A DNA stretch of 64,000 nucleotides from assembly GCF_003725535.1 (NCBI RefSeq), contig NZ_RJSF01000048.1:23280-87279 (forward strand). Direction: 5' to 3'. Position numbers and translations under genes: made by a program. Below, piece by piece: positions 32,352 through 39,578 of this stretch. The stretch is from Nocardioides pocheonensis. Lineage in GTDB: Bacteria; Actinomycetota; Actinomycetes; Propionibacteriales; Nocardioidaceae. Every line of letters starts with the position of its first letter. Position 1 is the stretch's first letter. The notes below the pieces were generated by a model, which worked only from the letters and a program-made list of their open reading frames with translations, ran no database searches and was not told where the DNA came from.

Positions 32352-34495
32352 GCGGGGATCTCCTCGGTGTCCGGTCGTGGAGCCTCATGGAGCGCCGTCG
32401 CCAGGTCGGCGCGCGCGACGGAGACGGCGCAGACCTTGAACTCCGGCATTCCGGAGATCGGGTCCGTGGCGTCGTTGGTGACGGCGTTGGCCATGCCCGC
32501 GCCGGGCCAGTGGAACGGCATGAACACGGTGTCCGGGCGGATCCCGGTCGTGATCCGTGCGCGGGCGACCGCGGTGCCGCGCGGCGACGTGACCGCCACG
32601 TCGTCGCCGTCGTCGACGGCGAGCCGCCGAGCCAGCTGGGGATGCAGCTCGACGAAGGGCTCGGCCGACGCCCGGTTGAGGGCGGCGACCCGGCGGGTCT
32701 GCGCGCCGGACTGGTAGTGCGCGAGCACCCGCCCGGTGATCAGGTAGACGGGTCGGTCCGGCTGCAGGTCGTCGGCGGGCGCCCCGGGGGTGGTGGCGAC
32801 CATCCGCGCCCGGCCGTCGGGGTGCGCGAACCGCTCGGTGAACATCCGGGGCGTGCCGTCCGAACCGGCGGGGCACGGCCAGAAGAGCCCCTCCTCGACG
32901 GCGTCGAGACGTGCGTGCGACAGGCCGGAGTAGTCCGCGCGCCCGCCCGCGCTGGCCCGGGCGAGCTCGTCGAAGACGGTCGCCGGGTCGGTCTCGAAGG
33001 CTGCCGGGGAGTCGAGCAGACGCGCCAGGTCGGCGAGGATGTCGAGCTCGCTCCGGGCCTCACCCGGAGGGTCGAGCGCCTTCCGCCGCCGCAGCACCCG
33101 ACCCTCCAGGTTGGTCATCGTGCCCTCCTCCTCGGCCCACTGGGTGACCGGCAGGACGACGTCGGCCAGCTGCGCGGTCTCCCCCGGCACGAAGTCGCAG
33201 ACCACGAGGAGGTCGAGCTCGGAGATCCGGCGGCGCACGGCCAACGCGTCGGGAGCGCTGACCAGCACGTTCGCGCCGTGCACGAACAGCCCGCGGACCT
33301 CGCCGCCGAGCTTGCCGAGCAGCTCGACCGCGGGAACGCCCTTGCCGGGCAGCAGGTCGGGGTCGACCCCCCAGACGCCGGCCACGTGCGCGCGGGCCTC
33401 GGGGTCGTCGATCATCCGGTAGCCGGGCAGCTGGTCGGACTTCTGCCCGTGCTCGCGGCCACCCTGGCCGTTGCCCTGCCCGGTGAGGCAGCCGTAGCCG
33501 CTGGACCGGCGGCCCGGCAGGCCGAGGGCCAGCGCGAGGTTGATCGCGGCGGTCACGGTGTCGGTACCGTCGGTGTGCTGCTCGGCGCCGCGTCCGGTGA
33601 GCACCACCGCGCCGGCTCCTCCCCGGGCCGGCGAGGCGTCGGCGAGCAGGTGCGCAGCCCGGCGCAGCAGCGCCTCCGGTACGCCGGTCACGCGGGCGAC
33701 CCGGTCGGGCCACCACAGCGCCACCGAGCGGCGTACGTCGTCCCAGCCGGTCGTGCGGGCCGCGAGGTACTCCTCGTCGGCGAGCCCGTCGGCGACGACG
33801 AGGTGCAGCAGCCCGAGCAGCAGCACCTGGTCGGTGCCCGGCAGTGCCCGCAGGTGCAGGCCGCCCGCACCGGTCGATTCCGCATCGGTCAGCGCGGCGG
33901 TCGCCGAGTGCCGGGGATCGACCACGACGAGGCCGCCCTTGGCCCGGACCGGGCCGAGGTGCTGGACCAGCGGCGGCATCGTGTCGGCGACGTTGCTGCC
34001 GACCAGCAGGACCGCGTCGGCGCCGGCGACGTCGGCGAGCGGGAACGGCAGCCCGCGGTCGACGCCGAAGGCCCGGTTGCCCGCGGCCGCTGCCGAGGAC
34101 ATGCAGAAGCGCCCGTTGTAGTCGATGTGCCGCGTGCGCAGGGCGACCCGGGCGAACTTCCCCAGCTGGTAGGCCTTCTCGTTGGTCAGACCGCCGCCGC
34201 CGAAGACCGCGACCGCGTCGTGACCGTGGGCGGCCTGGATGGCACGGACACGCGCCGCGACGTACGCGAGCGCCTCGTCCCAGCTCACCGGCTCCAGGTC
34301 GCCGGACTCACCGCGGACGAGCGGCCGCGTGATCCGGTCCGGCGCACGCAGCACGTCGGCGCTGGTCCACCCCTTCTGGCACAGCCCCCCGCGGTTGGTC
34401 GGGAAGTCCCGGGGCGTGACGCTGACCCCCTCCTCGGAGGGGGTCAGCGTCATCCCGCACTGCAGCGCGCAGTAAGGACAGTGGGTCCGCGTCAC
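32348..34495 (-). CDS. Assimilatory nitrate reductase, molybdopterin catalytic subunit
   Basis: Protein of 715 aa of the bis-MGD oxidoreductase family, which reduces nitrate to nitrite. The N-terminal [4Fe-4S] cluster site is HCPYCALQCGM with GGLCQKG about 30 residues later. The Mo-ligand region reads NGRFCMSSAAAAGNRAFG. The C-terminal molydopterin-dinucleotide-binding barrel starts near YLITGRVLAHYQSGAQTRRV. It lacks the extra C-terminal [2Fe-2S] domain of some homologues because that function sits in the next gene. The GTG at 34495 overlaps the narK stop (GTGA). Symbols used for this enzyme vary (nasA, nasC, narB), so none is given. Confidence 0.92.
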   Translation of the reverse strand: MTRTHCPYCALQCGMTLTPSEEGVSVTPRDFPTNRGGLCQKGWTSADVLRAPDRITRPLVRGESGDLEPVSWDEALAYVAARVRAIQAAHGHDAVAVFGGGGLTNEKAYQLGKFARVALRTRHIDYNGRFCMSSAAAAGNRAFGVDRGLPFPLADVAGADAVLLVGSNVADTMPPLVQHLGPVRAKGGLVVVDPRHSATAALTDAESTGAGGLHLRALPGTDQVLLLGLLHLVVADGLADEEYLAARTTGWDDVRRSVALWWPDRVARVTGVPEALLRRAAHLLADASPARGGAGAVVLTGRGAEQHTDGTDTVTAAINLALALGLPGRRSSGYGCLTGQGNGQGGREHGQKSDQLPGYRMIDDPEARAHVAGVWGVDPDLLPGKGVPAVELLGKLGGEVRGLFVHGANVLVSAPDALAVRRRISELDLLVVCDFVPGETAQLADVVLPVTQWAEEEGTMTNLEGRVLRRRKALDPPGEARSELDILADLARLLDSPAAFETDPATVFDELARASAGGRADYSGLSHARLDAVEEGLFWPCPAGSDGTPRMFTERFAHPDGRARMVATTPGAPADDLQPDRPVYLITGRVLAHYQSGAQTRRVAALNRASAEPFVELHPQLARRLAVDDGDDVAVTSPRGTAVARARITTGIRPDTVFMPFHWPGAGMANAVTNDATDPISGMPEFKVCAVSVARADLATALHEAPRPDTEEIPA

Positions 34496-36057
34496 ACGTG
34501 CTCCGCGGCCATCTCGGACTTCGGGCGCAGGTAGACGAACCAGGTCACCGACAGGCAGATCACGTAGAAGACCGTGAAGATCACGAACGCGCTCCGCACG
34601 GCGGCGACGGGGTCGGCGATCCAGGGGGAGCTGAACGTGATCGGGATCAGGAACCCGCCGAGGGCGCCGACGGCACCCACGATGCCCAGCACCGCCGAGG
34701 CCTCCTTGGTGGCCTTCCCCTCCGCGGCGATCCGGGCCGGCGAGCCGGCGGCGCCGGCCTTCTTCGCGTTCACCTTCCAGATCGCCGGGATCATCCGGTA
34801 CGCCGAGCCGTTGCCGATCCCGGTCGCGGCGAACACGAAGAGGAAGCAGACCAGGAACCACGGGAACAGGTCGGAGTTGTGGTTCACCGCGGTGACCACC
34901 GCCGGCGGGAAGCCGGGGAAGCTCGACGGGTCCTTCGTCCAGGCCGCGATCTTCGCCGGGTCCGGGGCGGGCACGGTGTCGAGCTTCGACAGCGTGAGCA
35001 GCACTCCGAGCGTGCCGACGATCATGGCGGCGAACGACCCGAGCGTGACCTTCGCGCCGCCGTACTTGTCGGCCAGCCAGCCACCGAAGGGGCGGGCGAT
35101 CGAGCCGACCAGGGCGCCGAGGAACGCGTAGTAGGCGAAGTTGATGCCGATCGAGGCGGTCGGGATCGGCGAGCGGAAGAAGTTGATCTTGATCAGCAGC
35201 GGCATCGCGGCGGAGTAGCCGATGAACGAGCCGAACGTGCCGATGTAGAGGAACGCCATCACCCAGGTGTGCTTGTACTTCACGACCGCCATCTGCTCGC
35301 GCGGCTTGGAGTACGCCGCGTGCAGGTTGTTCATGAAGAGGTAGGCGCAGACCGCGGCGAGCACGGCCAGGGCGGCGTAGAGGTAGCCGGCGCGCTGCAG
35401 CACGATGCCGCTCTGGCTGGCCTTCACCAGGCCGAAGGCGCCGGCGCCGCCGACGATGATCGGCAGGAAGAACTGGATCACCGCGACGCCAGCGTTGCCG
35501 CCGGCGGCGTTGAGGCCGAGCGCGGTCCCCTTCGCCCTGGTCGGGAAGAAGAAGTTGATGCTGGCCATCGACGAGGCGAAGTTGCCGCCGCCGAAACCGG
35601 CCGTCGCGGCGATCGCGATGAACACCCAGAACGGGGTGTCGGGGCGCTGCACGAAGAACGCGAACAGCATCGTCGGGATGACGAGCAGCAGGGCGCTGAC
35701 GACCGTCCAGTTGCGACCGCCGAACTTCGGCACCGCGAAGGTGTAGGGCAGCCGCAGCAGCGAGCCGACCAGGTTGGGCACCGCCACCAGCCAGAACAGC
35801 TGCTGGGGGGTGAAGTTGAAGCCGACCTTGGCGAGCAGGGCTGCGCTCACGCTCCACAGCAGCCAGACCGAGAACCCGAGGTGCTCGGCAAGGATCGAGA
35901 AGATCAGGTTGCGACGGGCGACCGGCTTGCCGTACGACTCCCAAAAGTCGGGGTTCTCAGGCGTCCAGTGCTCGATCCAACCGCTTCGGGGGAGATGCGG
36001 GGGCGCGCTCTCGACTGTGGCCGACGAGGCGGCGGTCTCGGTCTCGGTGGCGGACAT
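34492..36057 (-). CDS. narK: Nitrate/nitrite transporter, MFS NarK family
   Basis: Inner-membrane protein of 521 aa with 12 or more helices. After a 40-residue polar lead comes the actinobacterial NarK start RSGWIEHWTPENPDFWESYG, then EHLGFSVWLLWSV. A Gly-rich nitrate-signature-like stretch, GFGGGNFASSMASINFFFP, lies near residue 155. It imports nitrate for the reductase encoded next and may exchange nitrite. It is the first gene of the operon; two candidate regulator sites lie upstream (36071-36134). CAAGGAGC precedes the ATG. Confidence 0.92.
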   Translation of the reverse strand: MSATETETAASSATVESAPPHLPRSGWIEHWTPENPDFWESYGKPVARRNLIFSILAEHLGFSVWLLWSVSAALLAKVGFNFTPQQLFWLVAVPNLVGSLLRLPYTFAVPKFGGRNWTVVSALLLVIPTMLFAFFVQRPDTPFWVFIAIAATAGFGGGNFASSMASINFFFPTRAKGTALGLNAAGGNAGVAVIQFFLPIIVGGAGAFGLVKASQSGIVLQRAGYLYAALAVLAAVCAYLFMNNLHAAYSKPREQMAVVKYKHTWVMAFLYIGTFGSFIGYSAAMPLLIKINFFRSPIPTASIGINFAYYAFLGALVGSIARPFGGWLADKYGGAKVTLGSFAAMIVGTLGVLLTLSKLDTVPAPDPAKIAAWTKDPSSFPGFPPAVVTAVNHNSDLFPWFLVCFLFVFAATGIGNGSAYRMIPAIWKVNAKKAGAAGSPARIAAEGKATKEASAVLGIVGAVGALGGFLIPITFSSPWIADPVAAVRSAFVIFTVFYVICLSVTWFVYLRPKSEMAAEHV

Positions 36058-36070
36058 CAGGGCTCCTTGT

Positions 36071-36099
36071 GGTCACCGATCCTCGGGTGGATCGTGACC
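36071..36099. promoter_or_regulatory. Inverted repeat in the narK leader
   Basis: GGTCACCGATCC and GGATCGTGACC are inverted arms around TCGGGT, 13 bp before narK. GTCAC/GTGAC ends are reminiscent of GlnR- or NnaR-type sites. The position downstream of the likely promoter would suit repression or an RNA hairpin. The regulator is inferred only from context. Confidence 0.45.
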
Positions 36100-36118
36100 T
36101 GCAAGGTCTCAAGCCGAT

Positions 36119-36134
36119 GTTTCGCAGCCGTCAC
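36119..36134 (-). promoter_or_regulatory. Possible GlnR half-site upstream of narK
   Basis: Minus strand reads GTGAC-GGCTGC-GAAAC, which matches the GTnAC-N6-GAAAC half-site of the actinobacterial nitrogen regulator GlnR. It is 62-77 bp before the narK ATG. The second half of a full site is not convincing. Confidence 0.5.
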
Positions 36135-36258
36135 GCGCGGCGTGACGCCGACGTAAACCGTTTCTCGCAGGCGCTGCGAGGAGCGCGTGAAGTGCGTGAG
36201 CCTGCTCACGTGGGCCGGGATCGGGTGAGAAGCGGCTGTAACACGGCGGTCGCCGGCT

Positions 36259-36351
36259 GCGGCGAATTCGCTACCCGAGTTGCGAAATCAACGCTCGCCA
36301 CACCGAATCCGGTGTGAGAAGCGGCGAATTCACTACCGGGGTAGTGAATTC
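36259..36351. repeat. Stacked inverted repeats, including a hairpin after the thioredoxin-fold gene
   Basis: GAATTCACTACC-GG-GGTAGTGAATTC at 36326-36351 is a perfect hairpin starting 6 bp after the stop of the minus-strand gene at 36358, so it can be its terminator. CACACCG-AATC-CGGTGTG at 36299-36316 is a second hairpin. GCGGCGAATTCRCTACC occurs twice (36259 and 36321) as a direct repeat 62 bp apart; the first copy also forms an imperfect stem. The AT content is high for this genome. Confidence 0.65.
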
Positions 36352-36357
36352 TGCGTC

Positions 36358-37293
36358 TCAGAACAGGGCGGACGCCAGGTCGCGGCGCGCGCGCTGCACC
36401 CGGGGATCGGCGTTCCCGACCGCGCCGAACAGGTCGATCAGGTGGGTGCGCGCCCGGTCACGGTCGGCGTCGGCGGAGCGGCGGACCAGCTCGATCAGGC
36501 GGTTGAACGCGTCGTCGACGTGGCCGCCGAGCAGGTCGAGGTCGGCGACCATGGTCTGGGCGTCTACGTCGTCGGGGTTCGCCGCGGCCGCGGCCCGGGC
36601 CGCGTTGAGGTCCACCCCGGCGGTGCGCTGCAGGACCTGGGCCATCGCGAGCCCGGCCGCGGCCTCGGCGTCGGCCGGGTTGGCGTCGACCAGCTTCTGG
36701 TACTCGGCCACCGCGGCGTCGATGTCGCCGCGCTCGAGGGCGTCCTGCGCCGGGGCGTACCGGGGGTCGAGGGTCTCCTCGCCGGTCTCGGCGTCGACCT
36801 CGCCCGCCCGGGGCTGGTGGCGGCCCGCGAAGCCGCTCGTGGCCAGCTGCTGGAGCACCTGCGTGATCGCGGTGCGCAGGTCGTCGATCGGCGCGGCAGC
36901 CTGGAGCAGCGGCATCGGCCGGCCCTGGGCGACCAGGAAGACGTAGGGCACCGAGGGCACCTGGACGGCCTGGGCGATCTGCGGGTGGGCGTCGACGTCG
37001 ACGCGGCCGAGCAGGAAGCGGCCCTCGAACTCGTTGGACAGCGCCTGCAGGTCGTCGGCGAGGCGTGCGCTCTCGGGCGACCGCGAGGCGCTGTAGAAGG
37101 CCAGCAGCACGGCGGCGTTCATCGAGCCCTCGAGGACCGACTGGAAGTTCTGCTCGTCGACCTGCACCGTGTAGGCGCCGCTGACGCCGGGGCCGCCGGC
37201 GGACGCGGGCCCCGGCTGGAGCCCGGAGAGGTCCACGGCGCCCGGCCGCGAGAACGGGGTGGGACGTGCCTGGTCGGAGGGCTGCTGCGTCAT
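36358..37293 (-). CDS. Thioredoxin-fold protein with TPR region (YbbN/CnoX-like)
   Basis: Protein of 311 aa. Residues about 35-150 are a thioredoxin fold, but the WCGPC active site is replaced by FYSASRSPESARL, so no redox Cys pair remains. The fold is otherwise kept (GRVDVDAHPQIAQAVQVPSV, with the cis-Pro). Residues about 175-310 form TPR-like helices (DIDAAVAEYQKLVDANPADA). This is the YbbN/CnoX co-chaperone layout, which helps hold unfolded clients for chaperones. Two ATGs (37302 and 37293) are possible; the second follows GGATC. A hairpin follows the stop. Confidence 0.87.
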   Translation of the reverse strand: MTQQPSDQARPTPFSRPGAVDLSGLQPGPASAGGPGVSGAYTVQVDEQNFQSVLEGSMNAAVLLAFYSASRSPESARLADDLQALSNEFEGRFLLGRVDVDAHPQIAQAVQVPSVPYVFLVAQGRPMPLLQAAAPIDDLRTAITQVLQQLATSGFAGRHQPRAGEVDAETGEETLDPRYAPAQDALERGDIDAAVAEYQKLVDANPADAEAAAGLAMAQVLQRTAGVDLNAARAAAAANPDDVDAQTMVADLDLLGGHVDDAFNRLIELVRRSADADRDRARTHLIDLFGAVGNADPRVQRARRDLASALF

Positions 37294-37439
37294 GGATCCC
37301 ATTGTGGCCGATCCCGGGTCGTGCCCGACCGCCGGTCCGCTCAGGCAGCAAACCGGGGCAAACCGTGGCTAATTGTCCGGGTCGCCCTGATACTGGAGGA
37401 GTGACCGGGCCGCGTGCCCGGACTCGGGACCGGGGGACC

Positions 37440-39539
37440 GTGAGCCTCGACGCGATGGGGGCGCCGGGGCCCTCCGGCGTGCCGTCCCGGTCCGGCCCGG
37501 CCGCCGTGACCCGCACACTCGCCTGGGCGGTCGCGTACGCCGCCACGACCTGGCTGGGCCTGCGTACCGTCTCCGACGGGTCGGGTTTCGCGATGGTCTG
37601 GCCCGCTTCCGGGGTGGCCCTGGCCTGGCTCGCGACCAGCTCCCCCGGTCGCCTGCGCGCGGTGGAGCTCACCCTGGTCGGAGTCATCGCCGGAGTGGGA
37701 GCGCACGGTCTCGATCCGTCCGGCTGGGCCGTCGTGAACGGCCTGCTCGGAGTGCCCCTGGGACTCGTCACCTTCCTCTTCCTCTCCCAGCTCTGGACGC
37801 CCGGGCTCTGGGGCACGGGCGGGACCGACGAGGTCGAGACGCTGCGCCACTACGGGCTGCTGGTCGCCGCCGCCGCGGCGGCGGGGCTCGTCGAGGTCCT
37901 GCTCGCGCTGGCCCTGCTGGTGCCCGAGCCCGGGTCGCCGGTCGAGCGCGCGGGTGAGATCGGGGTCACCCACACCGTCTCGATGGCCGCCGTCGGTGTG
38001 ACCCTGCTCGTCATCGGCGGGTGGCTCGTCGCGCTGCCCACGAGGGGCGGGTCAGGCCGGCTGGGCTGCGTGCGCGCATCGATCAGACGGATCGACGTCC
38101 TGCTGGTCGCGGCCGGTCTCGGGGTCACCGTGCTGGTGTTCCTGGCCGGCTTCCTGTGGGTGACCGACGCGCCGGTGAGCTTCGTGCTGCTGATGGCGGT
38201 CGCCCTCGTCGGCATCCGGTACGCCGCGCCGCTCACCGGCGCCTACGCGCTCGCCGTCGTGGCCGCCGCCGCGTGGCTGACGACCGAGGGGTACGGCCCC
38301 GTCGCCGCCCTCCCCGAACCGCACCGGCGCGCGCTCGCGTTCGGTGTCTTCACGCTCACGCTGCTGGGGACCGGCCTGACGATCGCTCTCAGCCGTCGTG
38401 AGCGCGACGTGACCATCGGGCGACTGCGGGAGTCCGAGCACGCGGCGGAGGTGCTCGCCGACGACCTGACCCTGGTGCTGGCCAACCTCGAGGAGGGGGT
38501 GGCCGTGGTCGAGGAGAGTGGCCGGTTCCTGCTGGGCAACCCCGCCGTGACCCGGCTGCTGGCCCCGCTGCACTTCCACACGAAGAAGGACGCGCCTCCG
38601 GACGCCCACCGGCTCACCGACGCCCAGGGACGAGCGCTCGGGGACGCCGACATGCCGCACACGCGCGCGTTCGCGGGCGAGGGCGAGGTCCACGAGGTCG
38701 TCCACCTGGCCCGGCCGGGCCGTCCGGCCGACCGCATCTACGACGTCTCCGCACGCCTGCTCCCCCAGATCCGGGACACCGACCCCAGGCGGGCGGTCAC
38801 CACCATCCGCGACGTGACCGAGGAGCAGCAGCAGCGCACCGCGCTCACGGCGTTCGCGCAGGTGGTCGCGCACGACCTCCGCAGCCCGCTCACCTCGGTG
38901 GAGCTCTGGGCGGCCGAGCTGCTCGAGGCGCTCGACGCCGGGCCGGTCGACCCGGACACGGCCCGGATGATGCTCCGCCACGTCGAGTCGGCGACCGGGC
39001 GGATGCAGAACTTCATCTCCGACCTGCTCGCCTACGCGCTGGCCCGTGACCAGGCCCCGAACCCGTCGCACGTCGAGCTCGAGGACGTGCTCGACGCCGT
39101 GGTGGAGACCACCGCAGTGGTCGAGGGCGTCCAGCCGCGCGTGCACTACGGAGACCTCCCGGCGGTGTGGTGCGACCCTGTCCTCCTCCCGCAGGTGTTC
39201 GACAACCTGATCGGCAACGCCCGCAAGTACGTCGACCCCGGCGTCGTGCCCGATGTGCGAGTCGAGGCCGAGGCGGACGACGGCTGGGTGCGCGTCCGCG
39301 TGGTCGACAACGGGATCGGGATCGCCCCCGAGGACCGGGAGCGCATCTTCGACACCTTCGAACGCGCTCGCGCTACCGAGTACGAGGGCACCGGCCTCGG
39401 CCTGGCGATCTGCCGGCACATCGTGGAGCGCCACGGCGGGACCATCGCCGTGACCACGCCGGCCGGGACCTCCGGGACGCAGATCGAGCTCACCCTGCCG
39501 GCCACCAAGGAGACGTTCGCGCAGGCGACGGTCATGTGA
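37440..39539 (+). CDS. MASE1-PAS sensor histidine kinase (first of a tandem pair)
   Basis: Membrane sensor of 699 aa. Residues about 25-315 hold eight or more helices of a MASE1 domain (TWLGLRTVSDGSGFAMVWPA). A PAS domain follows (VLANLEEGVAVVEESGRFLL). HisKA carries the phospho-acceptor His478 in VVAHDLRSPLT. HATPase_c has the N box DNLIGNARKYV, the G1 box DNGIGIAPEDRERIF and GTGLGLAICRHI. The GTG at 37440 follows GGGGGA; GTG 37401 is an alternative. No response regulator is nearby, and a paralogue follows 39 bp after. The signal is unknown. Confidence 0.88.
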   Translation: MSLDAMGAPGPSGVPSRSGPAAVTRTLAWAVAYAATTWLGLRTVSDGSGFAMVWPASGVALAWLATSSPGRLRAVELTLVGVIAGVGAHGLDPSGWAVVNGLLGVPLGLVTFLFLSQLWTPGLWGTGGTDEVETLRHYGLLVAAAAAAGLVEVLLALALLVPEPGSPVERAGEIGVTHTVSMAAVGVTLLVIGGWLVALPTRGGSGRLGCVRASIRRIDVLLVAAGLGVTVLVFLAGFLWVTDAPVSFVLLMAVALVGIRYAAPLTGAYALAVVAAAAWLTTEGYGPVAALPEPHRRALAFGVFTLTLLGTGLTIALSRRERDVTIGRLRESEHAAEVLADDLTLVLANLEEGVAVVEESGRFLLGNPAVTRLLAPLHFHTKKDAPPDAHRLTDAQGRALGDADMPHTRAFAGEGEVHEVVHLARPGRPADRIYDVSARLLPQIRDTDPRRAVTTIRDVTEEQQQRTALTAFAQVVAHDLRSPLTSVELWAAELLEALDAGPVDPDTARMMLRHVESATGRMQNFISDLLAYALARDQAPNPSHVELEDVLDAVVETTAVVEGVQPRVHYGDLPAVWCDPVLLPQVFDNLIGNARKYVDPGVVPDVRVEAEADDGWVRVRVVDNGIGIAPEDRERIFDTFERARATEYEGTGLGLAICRHIVERHGGTIAVTTPAGTSGTQIELTLPATKETFAQATVM

Positions 39540-39578
39540 CCGACCGAACCCCGCCATAACGGCGTACAGCGGGGCGAC

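Noticed and set aside
28794..32717. Open frame of 1307 codons on the plus strand opposite nirB and the electron-transfer gene
   Set aside because: Composition is dominated by Gly, Arg, Ala, Val and His, as expected for the antisense frame of high-GC genes. It has no domain and lies wholly opposite two well-recognised genes.
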